Source: Neisseria sp. KEM232
Lineage (GTDB): Bacteria; Pseudomonadota; Gammaproteobacteria; Burkholderiales; Neisseriaceae
Assembly: GCF_002237445.1 (NCBI RefSeq)
Contig: NZ_CP022527.1
Location: 62,001 to 126,000 of the forward strand
Direction of reading: 5' to 3'
Length of the DNA stretch: 64,000 nucleotides
The translations under genes and the position numbers were made by a program. The notes below the pieces were generated by a model. The model made no database searches, had not been told where the DNA came from, and saw only the letters and a list, made by a program, of their open reading frames with translations. Position 1 is the stretch's first letter. Each line of letters opens with the position of its first letter. This document shows, in pieces, positions 45,315 to 52,407 of this stretch.

Positions 45315-45767
45315 GTGAATATCGAAAAAGGCCGCCGCGTCGGCATCTTCTACACCCTCACCGACGGCAGCGGCCGCCTGCTCGACCAAAGCGAAAACGG
45401 CCGGGCGCTGCGCTACACCGCCGGCGCGGGCGAAATCATCCCCGGCCTCGACCAAGCCCTGATCGGCCGCGCGGCGGGCGACAAACTGACCGTTACCGTT
45501 GCTCCCGCCGAAGGTTACGGCGAGCGCGACGAAAATCTGGTACGCGAAGTAGACAAAGCCTATCTCGCCTCGGTATTGCCGCAGATGGAAGAAGGCATGG
45601 CGATAGAGGCCGACACCGGCGACGGCGCGCGCGTGTTCTACGTCCGCGAAATCGACAGCGAACGCGTCACCCTCGACGCCAACCACCCGCTCGCAGGCAT
45701 GACCCTGCATTTCGACATCGAAATCGCCGACGTGTCCGAAGCGGGCAAAATCCGCGTGGATTATTAG
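45315..45767 (+). CDS. FKBP-type peptidyl-prolyl isomerase (SlyD-like)
   Basis: A 150-residue isomerase with the SlyD layout: FKBP core plus an inserted flap (IF) domain, with GDKLTVTVAPAEGYGERDENLV and ANHPLAGMTLHFDIEI. The long histidine/cysteine-rich tail of E. coli SlyD is missing, so nickel handling is not suggested. The start is GTG at 45315 with AAAGGACAACCC upstream. The stop codon TAG coincides with the beginning of a short sequence that resembles one end of the 161-bp element seen at 49.7 and 62.8 kb. Confidence 0.85.
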   Translation: MNIEKGRRVGIFYTLTDGSGRLLDQSENGRALRYTAGAGEIIPGLDQALIGRAAGDKLTVTVAPAEGYGERDENLVREVDKAYLASVLPQMEEGMAIEADTGDGARVFYVREIDSERVTLDANHPLAGMTLHFDIEIADVSEAGKIRVDY

Positions 45768-45788
45768 GGGCTGTTGGCAATCAGCCCC
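45766..45788. repeat. Solo end of the 161-bp mobile element, forming a hairpin
   Basis: TAGGGGCTGTTGGCAATCAGC matches the ends of the 161-bp elements (GGGCTGTTGACATTCAGC and GGTCTGTTGACAATCAGC) with one or two changes. It follows TTAG, an IS5-type target. Here the rest of the element is missing and the end folds as GGGGCTG/CAGCCCC. Confidence 0.4.
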
Positions 45789-45800
45789 CGCCCGCACGGC

Positions 45801-45845
45801 AAAAGGCCGTCTGAAAACCCGGAAACAGGTTTCAGACGGCCTTTC
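45801..45845. terminator. Inverted DUS pair after the FKBP gene
   Basis: AAAAGGCCGTCTGAAAACC, a short loop, and GGTTTCAGACGGCCTTT. It is the likely terminator of the FKBP gene. Confidence 0.6.
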
Positions 45846-45969
45846 TGTCAGCCCCCGACAGTGTTTTCACTTCGTTCGTTGAATCTTCGCTTTCAGAAAC
45901 GTCATGTCCGCGCAGGCAGGAACGGCCTTTCGGGTTTCAGGCTGATTTGAGGCCGTCTGAAACCTATCG

Positions 45970-46235
45970 GACAACAGCGTCCCCTCTCCCGCTAGTACCC
46001 CTTCGGGGCATAAACGGGGGAGGGCTAGGGTGGGGCTTGCGCTGCTGCGGAAATCTTTGCGGGCGGTGAAAAATACAGTTCTGCGAACTGCCACCCCACC
46101 CCGACCCTCCCCCGCGCTTAGGCGCAGGAGAGGGGGTAAGGTGCGCGGAGGAAATGACGGTTTTAGAAACGTTATCCCCACGCAGGCGGATGGCCTGAAA
46201 ATGTCGGATACAAGTATCCGACCTGCGGCTGTTTC
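45970..46235. repeat. Intergenic repeat family R1, copy B, with G-quadruplex motif
   Basis: The same order of landmarks as copy A: CCTCTCCCGCTAGTACCCC, CGGGGCATAAACGGGGG, G-block at 46016-46035 (G5-A-G3-CTA-G3-T-G4), CAGTTCTGCGAACTG, C-block, and GTCGGATACAAGTATCCGAC near 46202-46222. It fills most of the gap between the FKBP gene and the sensor kinase. The G-block loop reads CTA here and TTA in copy A. Confidence 0.78.
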
Positions 46236-46260
46236 TTTGAGGCTGTCTGAAACAGGGCGT

Positions 46261-47685
46261 TCAGACGGCCTGTTCTATCCACGCGCTCAGGCCGCCTTCG
46301 CGGCGGTTTTCCAAACGCAGGGTCAGGCCGTGCAGGGCGGCGATTTGTTCGACGATGGAGAGGCCGAGGCCGCTGCCTTGCTCGTTTTGTCCGGCGGGGC
46401 GGTAGAAGCGTTCTTTGATGCGCGGCAGGTGTTCGGCGGCGATGCCTGCTCCGTGGTCGCGGATTTCGATGCGGTCGGGGTAGAAGTACAGGCCGACTTC
46501 GCTCTCTTCGGGCGAGTGGCGCACGGCGTTGTCGATGAGGTTGCGCAACATGAGTTGCAGCAAAACGGGGTCGCCTTGCAGCGGCAGGGGGCGGCCGGCG
46601 AAGTCGCGTTTGAGGCGGATGCGTTTTTCGCGGGCGGCGGTGTTGGCCTGTTGCAAAACTTGGCCGCTGAGGGTTTCCCAGTCGATGTCTTCGCGCCGCG
46701 CGAGGCCGCTTTCGGGGTCGAGGCGGGCGAGGGTGAGGAGCTGGTTGATGAGGTGTTCGGCGCGTTCGATGCTTTGGTGGATTTGGTGCAGGTGGTGCGG
46801 CTGCTCGTCGGGGTCGCTGAGGGCGAGCACTTCGCTTTGCACTTTGAGCGCGGCCAGCGGGCTGCGCAGTTCGTGGGCGGCGTCGGCGGTGAAGCGTTTT
46901 TCGCGCTCGGAGGCCGTCTGAACGCGCTCGAGCAGGCGGTTGAGGGCGTTGACGACAGCTTGGGTTTCTTTGGGTACGGCGCGGGTAACGGGGGTGAGGT
47001 TGTCGGCGCGGCGCTCGGAGAGTTCGCGCGCCAGCAGATCGAGCGGGCGGATGCTGCGTTTGACGGCCAGATGCAGGAGGATGGCGAGCAGGGGCAGGAC
47101 GAACAGGGAGGCGGCAAGCTGCACCCAGACGATGTGCCAGAGCATTTCGAGGCGTTCGTGCCAGCGTTGGGCGACGGCGGCGGTGAGGCCGGTGGCGTCG
47201 TTGCGGTAGTAGACGACGCGCCAGCTGTCGTCGCGCCAGACGGGGGCGGTGTCGGTGAAGCCGGGGGTGTCGCTGAAGGGAATGCGGCGGCCTTTTTCGT
47301 CGGCCAAAAGCAGGCGGCCGCGTTTGTCCCAGATGGCGATGCCGTTGTGTTTGTCTTTGGCACTGCCGCGCCGAGCTTCTTCGAAGCTGTGTTTGATTTT
47401 GGGCAGGAGGATGGTTTCCCAGTCGGTTTCGCCTTCGACGTCGTCGTCTTCATCGTCGTCGTGTTCGCCATCATCGTCGCGCTCGTCGTCTTCGATGTCG
47501 ATATAGGGCAGGGCGCGGGCGAGTTCGCTCATCTGGCTGTCGGCCGATTCGTTGAGCTCGTTCAGGGCGAGGGTGAGGGAAACGGCGTTGGTGACGAGCC
47601 AGACGGCAAACAGGCCGCCCGCCAGATAGTAGAACAGGCGTGTGCGGATGGCGGTTTCGGGGGGCAGGGTTTTGAAAAGGGGCAT
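46261..47685 (-). CDS. Sensor histidine kinase with an acidic periplasmic sensor loop
   Basis: A 474-residue QseC/PmrB-type kinase. Two membrane helices at about 18-40 and 185-207 bound a ~145-residue periplasmic domain. Residues 63-90 are dominated by Asp and Glu (IDIEDDERDDDGEHDDDEDDD), a possible cation-sensing patch. HAMP then dimerisation domain with H271 in FTADAAHELRSPLAALK, N-box NLIDNAVRHSPE, and G-boxes HGAGI and GSGLGLSIVEQ follow. It lies 63 bases after its response regulator on the same strand. The C-terminus EQAV and stop come from a DUS. Divalent or ferric ion, or cationic peptide, are the likely signals by analogy with PmrB/PhoQ. Confidence 0.88.
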   Translation of the reverse strand: MPLFKTLPPETAIRTRLFYYLAGGLFAVWLVTNAVSLTLALNELNESADSQMSELARALPYIDIEDDERDDDGEHDDDEDDDVEGETDWETILLPKIKHSFEEARRGSAKDKHNGIAIWDKRGRLLLADEKGRRIPFSDTPGFTDTAPVWRDDSWRVVYYRNDATGLTAAVAQRWHERLEMLWHIVWVQLAASLFVLPLLAILLHLAVKRSIRPLDLLARELSERRADNLTPVTRAVPKETQAVVNALNRLLERVQTASEREKRFTADAAHELRSPLAALKVQSEVLALSDPDEQPHHLHQIHQSIERAEHLINQLLTLARLDPESGLARREDIDWETLSGQVLQQANTAAREKRIRLKRDFAGRPLPLQGDPVLLQLMLRNLIDNAVRHSPEESEVGLYFYPDRIEIRDHGAGIAAEHLPRIKERFYRPAGQNEQGSGLGLSIVEQIAALHGLTLRLENRREGGLSAWIEQAV

Positions 47686-47748
47686 GGCTGTTCGGGCGGT
47701 TTGGGTTGGCGGATGTGCGGAGGCTTTCAGACGGCCTTTTCAGACGGC

Positions 47749-48411
47749 CTAAGGCGCTTCGCCGAGGCAGTAGCCCAGCCCGCGTTTGGTTTGGATAACG
47801 GAGGCGCCGATTTTTTTGCGCAGGTTGTGGATGTGCACTTCCACGGCGTTGCTTTCCACTTCCTGCTCCCAGCCGTAGAGGCGGTCTTCGATTTGCGCGC
47901 GGCTGACGATGTGTTTGGGCTTGGACACCAGCATTTCGAGCAGACGCCATTCGCGGGCGGTCAGGTCGAGCGGCTCGCCGCCGAGCGTGGCCGTTTGCGC
48001 GGCGGTGTCGAGTTTCAGACGGCCGAAGGACAGGCCGCTGTCGCTGCGCCCTTGGCTGCGGCGCACGAGGGCGTTGAGCCGCGCGGCGAGTTCTTCGAGG
48101 GCGAAGGGTTTGCACAAATAGTCGTCCGCGCCGCCGTTCAAACCGGCGAGGCGGTTGGGCAGCGCGTCGCGGGCGGTGAGGATTAACACGGGAAAGCTCA
48201 GGCCGCTTTGCCGCCACGCACGCAATATTTCCATGCCGTCCATGCCCGGCAGGCCGAGGTCGAGCACGGCGGCGTCGTAAGGCGCGAGGGCGGCGGCATC
48301 GCGCCCTTGGAGGCCGTCTGAAAACCAGTCGGCGGCCATGCCGAGCTTTTTCAAACCGGCGGCGATGCCGTCGCCGATGTGGGGGTCGTCTTCTATCAAC
48401 AATATGCGCAT
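47749..48411 (-). CDS. OmpR/PhoB-family response regulator (QseB/PmrA-like)
   Basis: A 220-residue regulator. The receiver has E7-D8-D9, phospho-acceptor D51 in VLDLGLPGMDG, T in LILTARD and K in YLCKPFALEE. The C-terminal winged helix has LTAREWRLLEMLVSKPKHIVSR and VEVHIHNLRKKIG, ending TKRGLGYCLGEAP, close to QseB and PmrA. An in-frame DUS is read as SDGLQGRD within the receiver. It is transcribed just upstream of the sensor kinase and divergently from two PepSY genes, whose promoter carries a PmrA-box-like site, so it probably controls them. Confidence 0.9.
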   Translation of the reverse strand: MRILLIEDDPHIGDGIAAGLKKLGMAADWFSDGLQGRDAAALAPYDAAVLDLGLPGMDGMEILRAWRQSGLSFPVLILTARDALPNRLAGLNGGADDYLCKPFALEELAARLNALVRRSQGRSDSGLSFGRLKLDTAAQTATLGGEPLDLTAREWRLLEMLVSKPKHIVSRAQIEDRLYGWEQEVESNAVEVHIHNLRKKIGASVIQTKRGLGYCLGEAP

Positions 48412-48479
48412 GGGAGATTCCGTATGAGTGAGAGGCCGTCTGAAAGGCGTTCAGACGGCCTGTATTAAAGCACGGTTTG

Positions 48480-48496
48480 ATTAAGGGAAGCTTAAT
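48480..48496 (-). promoter_or_regulatory. PmrA/QseB-box-like site upstream of the response regulator gene
   Basis: ATTAAG-N5-CTTAAT. PmrA boxes are CTTAA-type half-sites spaced by five bases. The second half-site lies at the boundary of the Correia-like element, so insertion may have partly rebuilt or disturbed the site. Confidence 0.4.
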
Positions 48497-48599
48497 AGTG
48501 AGCCAAAATAAAAAATCTACGGCGTTGCTGCGCCTTGTCGTACTACCTGTACTGTCTGCGGCTTGCTGCCTTGTATCTTTTTTATTTTGACTCACTATA
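48494..48599. repeat. Correia-like element with variant ends, copy 2
   Basis: A 106-bp copy, 85-90% identical by eye to the one at 27557. The left end reads AATAGTGAGCCAAAATA and the right end ATTTTGACTCACTATA, so each end has one change. It is inserted in the divergent regulatory region between the response regulator and the PepSY gene. Confidence 0.82.
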
Positions 48600-48684
48600 A
48601 ACAAAACGCGAAGGCCAAACGGGTGTTTAAATTTGTTTTCTGTAAAAACAATGGATTGAATAAAAATCCGCGTCAAAATGCCTT

Positions 48685-48701
48685 CTTAAGATTCGCTTAA
48701 T
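48685..48701 (+). promoter_or_regulatory. PmrA/QseB-box-like site upstream of the PepSY genes
   Basis: CTTAAG-ATTCG-CTTAAT, a near-perfect direct repeat with five-base spacing. It ends ten bases before TTTAAT (48712-48717), a possible -10 box, so the site would cover the -35 region as expected for an activator. The start codon of the first PepSY gene is at 48792. Confidence 0.6.
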
Positions 48702-48791
48702 CTTGCTTTGGTTTAATGCGCTCCATCGACAGGGACGGCAGCAGAAAAACGTCCCGCCCCGTTTACCTCAAACCGAAAAAAGGAATCCGAC

Positions 48792-49076
48792 ATGAAAAAA
48801 TCCCTCTTCACCGCCCTGATCGCCCTCACCGCCGCCGCTTCTTTTGCCGACGACCACATCGAACGTCAGATTTACAGCGACAGGAATTTCGAGCAAAACC
48901 GCGCCAAAGCAGTGAAAATGCTGGAAAAACGCGGCTATCAGGTTCAAGAAGTCGAAGCCGACGACCGCCGCGGCAAACCCGTTTTGGACATCGACGCCTA
49001 TAAAAACGGCCGCAAATACGACATCGTGCTCTCCTATCCCGACCTGAGAATCATCAAAGAGCGCATCGACTATTGA
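48792..49076 (+). CDS. Small exported PepSY-domain protein
   Basis: A 94-residue protein with a signal peptide (MKKSLFTALIALTAAASFA) and one PepSY domain: AVKMLEKRGYQVQEVEADDRRGKPVLDIDAYKNGRKYDI. PepSY proteins next to QseBC/PmrAB-type systems are common in Betaproteobacteria; the function is unknown, with signal modulation or metal binding proposed. AAAGGAATCCGAC precedes the ATG. A second PepSY gene follows 58 bases later in the same direction. Confidence 0.85.
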   Translation: MKKSLFTALIALTAAASFADDHIERQIYSDRNFEQNRAKAVKMLEKRGYQVQEVEADDRRGKPVLDIDAYKNGRKYDIVLSYPDLRIIKERIDY

Positions 49077-49134
49077 TTTTCCGTTTTCCGATTATCCTGT
49101 TAACCATCATTCAGACACCAAAGAAAAAAACCTT

Positions 49135-49668
49135 ATGAAAGCCAACAAAAAAAGCATCATCGCCGCCCTCGTCACCGCCGCCGTCCTGAGCACCGCAGGT
49201 GCGGGCGCCTACGCCGCTGGCATGGTTCCCGACAGCAAACACGCCGCCCTCGCGCAAAGCAAAATCAGCGCCGCCCAAGCCGTCGATCATGCGCTGGCCA
49301 AAGTCAAAGGACAGGCCGTCGACGTCGACTTCCGCCACAAACACGGCCAAAGCTACTACAAAGTCGAAATCATGAACGGCAGCGAAGAGACCGAAGTATT
49401 CGTCGACGCCAACAACGGCAGCATCATCGACAGCCGCCCCGACTACGACAGCAAACCGCGCCGCCCCGTGCCGCAGACCGGCATTTCGCTGAAACAGGCT
49501 ATTGCCGCCGCCGAAGCGAAAACCGGCGGCCGCGCCAAAGAAGCCGAGTTGAAATACAAACGCGACCTGCCGGTATATGAAGTGGGAACGGTTAACGGCG
49601 CACGCAAATACGAAGTGCGCGTCAACGCCGCCGATGGTCAGGTTCTCTCCTCGCATCTGGATTTCTAG
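49135..49668 (+). CDS. Exported double PepSY-domain protein
   Basis: A 177-residue exported protein with signal peptide (MKANKKSIIAALVTAAVLS) and two PepSY repeats: ISAAQAVDHALAKVKG with VEIMNGSEETEVFVDANNGSIID, and ISLKQAIAAAEAKTGG with VGTVNGARKYEVRVNAADGQVL. The stop codon TAG is itself part of the CTAG target of the adjoining 161-bp element, so the element inserted at the exact end of the gene. It probably shares a transcript and the PmrA-like control with the upstream PepSY gene. Confidence 0.85.
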   Translation: MKANKKSIIAALVTAAVLSTAGAGAYAAGMVPDSKHAALAQSKISAAQAVDHALAKVKGQAVDVDFRHKHGQSYYKVEIMNGSEETEVFVDANNGSIIDSRPDYDSKPRRPVPQTGISLKQAIAAAEAKTGGRAKEAELKYKRDLPVYEVGTVNGARKYEVRVNAADGQVLSSHLDF

Positions 49669-49829
49669 GGTCTGTTGACATTCAGCTTGCGAGACGGTTT
49701 TTTGAGTAAAAAATGCCCGAATGCAAGGAAAAAAGCACAGCAAGGTTGGACACCTTGCGAGCATTTTTGACGTGGCAGGCGGGTATTTTTTGCCAAAAAC
49801 ACCGCCGCAACGCTGATTGTCAACAGACC
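49669..49829. mobile_element. 161-bp MITE-like element, copy 1
   Basis: Ends GGTCTGTTGACATTCAG and GATTGTCAACAGACC are inverted repeats. It is flanked by CTAG (49665-49668) and CTAA (49830-49833), both matching the YTAR target of the IS5 subgroup. It has no coding capacity. The same 161-bp element, in the opposite orientation, is at 62826-62986. Confidence 0.8.
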
Positions 49830-50017
49830 CTAAGGTATTCCGTTTGCCCCTCAGGCCGTCTGAATCATTTTCAGACGGCCTTTCCCGTGTTTCAGAAACG
49901 TCATTTGCGCGAAGGCGGGAGCGGCCTCATCCCGTTTTAGGCCGTCTGAAAACCCCGTCCTGCCTCCTTTCGGCTACAATCCGCCCCGTTTCCCACATAA
50001 GGAATAAGGAGCAGAAC
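49830..50017. other. DUS and dRS3-like sequence upstream of the CDF gene
   Basis: Two inverted DUS copies around 49854-49880, then a degenerate dRS3 (GTCATTTGCGCGAAGGCGGGAGC) and another DUS. The end CTACAATCCGCCCCG may be a -10 region. No gene is seen. Confidence 0.5.
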
Positions 50018-50965
50018 ATGAGCGCCGGCCATCATCACGACCATGCCCACACCGCCAACAAAAAAGTGCTGGCCGTGTCCTTCTTCATCATCGCGGGCTA
50101 TATGCTGGTGGAAATCGCCGGCGGCCTCGCCACCGGCTCGCTGGCGCTGCTCTCCGACGCGGGACATATGCTCTCCGACGCCCTCTCCGTCGGCCTGTCG
50201 CTTCTGGCCTTCAAACTCGGCGAAAAAGCAGTGAACAGCAGCCAGACCTTCGGCTACAAACGCGCCGAAATCCTCTTTGCCCTGTTCAACGGCCTCACCC
50301 TGCTGGCGATTGCCGTGTTCGTCGTTATCGAAGCCGTCGAACGGCTGGACAACCCGCCCACCGTCGCCGGCGCGGGCATGCTGGCGGTGGGCGCCGTCGG
50401 ACTGGCCGTCAACCTCTTCGTCGCCCGCTATATGCACAGCCGCGGCGACGTGCACGAAAACATCAACATGAAAAGCGCCTACCTGCACGTTTTGGGCGAC
50501 CTGCTCGGCTCGCTGGGCGCCGTGGCCGCCGCCCTGCTGCTGATGTTTTTCGACTGGCGCTGGGCCGACCCCGTTATCAGCGTGCTCATCGCCCTGCTTA
50601 TCGCCAACAGCGGCGCTTCCGTGCTGCGCCACACCCTGCACATCCTGATGCAGGGCGCGCCGCCGCATATCGACCAGGCCGCGCTGGTTGCCGAAATCCG
50701 CACCGTGCCGCAGGTGCTGGGCGTGCACGACCTGCACATCTGGACACTCACCAGCAGCCGCCACCTGCTCTCCGCCCACCTCGTACTCGACGGCGCGCTC
50801 ACCGTGCGCGAAGCCCAAGCCGTCGTCCGCACCGTGGAAGAACTGGCGCGCGGCAAAGGCATCGGCCACATCACCCTGCAAACCGACGCGCAAGACCACA
50901 CCCACGGCGACCATCTCTACTGCCAAACCGAAGACGCCGACGACGGACACGGCCGCCACCATTAG
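50018..50965 (+). CDS. Cation diffusion facilitator, zinc-type exporter (CzcD/ZitB-like)
   Basis: A 315-residue six-helix antiporter. MSAGHHHDHAHTANKK and the C-terminal end (HGDHLYC, DGHGRHH) are histidine-rich. The zinc-site motif is in SDAGHMLSDALS (helix II) and HVLGDLLGSLGAV (helix V), an HxxxD/DxxxD set. The cytoplasmic domain follows from about 215 (VLGVHDLHIWTLTS). The ATG at 50018 has AAGGAGCAGAAC. Zinc export is the likely function, with cobalt or cadmium as alternatives. It follows the PepSY genes but is separated by repeats. Confidence 0.88.
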   Translation: MSAGHHHDHAHTANKKVLAVSFFIIAGYMLVEIAGGLATGSLALLSDAGHMLSDALSVGLSLLAFKLGEKAVNSSQTFGYKRAEILFALFNGLTLLAIAVFVVIEAVERLDNPPTVAGAGMLAVGAVGLAVNLFVARYMHSRGDVHENINMKSAYLHVLGDLLGSLGAVAAALLLMFFDWRWADPVISVLIALLIANSGASVLRHTLHILMQGAPPHIDQAALVAEIRTVPQVLGVHDLHIWTLTSSRHLLSAHLVLDGALTVREAQAVVRTVEELARGKGIGHITLQTDAQDHTHGDHLYCQTEDADDGHGRHH

Positions 50966-50987
50966 CCGCACCCGTCACGCAAACGGC

Positions 50988-51037
50988 AAAAGGCCGTCTG
51001 AAACCCGCTTTTACGGGTTTTCAGACGGCCTTTTTTT
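50988..51037. terminator. Inverted DUS pair after the CDF gene
   Basis: AAAAGGCCGTCTGAAACCCG, short loop, CGGGTTTTCAGACGGCC and eight T's. It serves convergent genes. Confidence 0.75.
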
Positions 51038-51051
51038 TCGACGCCGCGTGC

Positions 51052-52347
51052 TCAGAAATCCGCCATCGGCGCGGGGTAGCCGTTGCGCTCGATGCCGCTG
51101 CCTGCGCGGTGCGGCGCGTGGATCAGGCTGTTGTCCAGGTGCGCCAGTTCGGGCAGATGGCTGCGGATGAAGCGGCCGTCGGGGTCGAGGTGCTGCGATT
51201 GGACGAAGGGGTTTTTCAGACGGCCTCCCGCCGCTTCCTGACAGCCGGCGCGGCAGAGGGCGGGGTCGTAGTCGGCGAGGGTGTCGGCGAAAAAGCGTTC
51301 TGCCGCCGCAGCGGGCATATCGGGCAGGGCGGCGGGGAAGGCGGCGCACAGCAGGCGCAGGCGCGGGTGCAGCCAGCCGCTGCGCACGAGCGAGCGCATG
51401 GCGGCGTCGACAAGCGGCACGCCCGTTTCGCCGCGCTGCCAGCGGCTCAGGGCTTCGCTGCGGGCGGTGTCGGCGGCGGGTGTTTCGGGCGGCGGCGCAC
51501 TCGGCAGGATTTCGCGCAGGCTGCCGTTTTCCCAAGTCCACAGGCCGTCTGAAAACGGCATTTTGCGGCGGCAGTAGTCGGCGTAGACCAGACCTTCGAG
51601 CCATTGCGGCGCGTCTTGGCGCAAGGCTTCGCGGGCGAGGGCGCGCACGGGCAGGAGGCCGAAGCGCAGGGCGGCGGAGAGCTGCGATGTGCCTTTTTGC
51701 GCGGGCAGGTCTTTGAGCAGGGGGTAGAGCGCCAGTTTGGGAACGAACGCGTGCCAGGCCGCCTGCGCCGCCGCTTCGCCGCCCTGCTGCAACAGCGGCG
51801 TGTCGGGGGCGTCGGGCAGCGGCGGCACGTCGCGCAGGCTGTCGGGCAGGGCGCGCTGTATGCGCTCTGCCACCGCCCAATCGGGTTCGCCGTCTGCGCC
51901 GTCGTCGGCCTGCGCCTGCCGCAGCCATGCCTGACGGAACACGGAAAAATCGGGCGGCGGCGCGGCATCGGCGCCGTGGCGCATGACGGGCACGGCGAGG
52001 ATTTCTTCCTGTACGCGCAGCACGCGGTTTGCGGCTTCGCTGCCGGCCAGGCGTACGGCCTGCGCTGTGACGAGGCGGGCGGAAGGATGCCGCGCCATCA
52101 GGCCGTTTAGGGCGTCTGCGGCGCTGCCGTGCAAAACGTGCAGCGGGATGCCGTGTGCGGTGAGGCCGTCTGAAAGTCCGGCCAGCGTTTGCCGCAGAAA
52201 GGTCTGCTGGCGCGGGTTGGCGTGCTGCGGCCAGACGAACACGCCCGCCACGGGCAGGCCAAAGCGCAGCGCCGCGTTCAGGGCGGGGTTGGCGGCAAGG
52301 CGCAGGTTGCGGGTGAAGTGGAGCAGGATAAGGGTGGGTGCGGGCAT
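51052..52347 (-). CDS. phrB: Photolyase-like protein PhrB
   Basis: A 431-residue cryptochrome/photolyase-family protein. The N-terminal Rossmann-like antenna domain starts LILLHFTRNLRLAANPALNAAL, and the FAD domain has VDAAMRSLVRSGWLHPRLRLL and NPFVQSQHLDPDGRFIRSHLPEL. The NNGGWQW-type segment that carries the flavin Asn and the last tryptophan of the electron chain in E. coli photolyase is replaced by DPALCRAGCQE. Gonococcal PhrB is reported to lack photoreactivation and to affect supercoiling, so a non-photolyase role is plausible. The start has no clear ribosome site. Confidence 0.84.
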   Translation of the reverse strand: MPAPTLILLHFTRNLRLAANPALNAALRFGLPVAGVFVWPQHANPRQQTFLRQTLAGLSDGLTAHGIPLHVLHGSAADALNGLMARHPSARLVTAQAVRLAGSEAANRVLRVQEEILAVPVMRHGADAAPPPDFSVFRQAWLRQAQADDGADGEPDWAVAERIQRALPDSLRDVPPLPDAPDTPLLQQGGEAAAQAAWHAFVPKLALYPLLKDLPAQKGTSQLSAALRFGLLPVRALAREALRQDAPQWLEGLVYADYCRRKMPFSDGLWTWENGSLREILPSAPPPETPAADTARSEALSRWQRGETGVPLVDAAMRSLVRSGWLHPRLRLLCAAFPAALPDMPAAAAERFFADTLADYDPALCRAGCQEAAGGRLKNPFVQSQHLDPDGRFIRSHLPELAHLDNSLIHAPHRAGSGIERNGYPAPMADF

Positions 52348-52407
52348 GGGAGGCCGTCTGAAAAAAGGAAAAGGTTGCAGGGGCGGGTTGCGGCGGTCGG
52401 CGCGTGT

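Noticed and set aside
46030..48186. Long plus-strand open frame opposite the sensor kinase and regulator
   Set aside because: It is antisense to two clear genes; glycine/valine/phenylalanine-rich composition is typical of a shadow frame in G+C-rich DNA.
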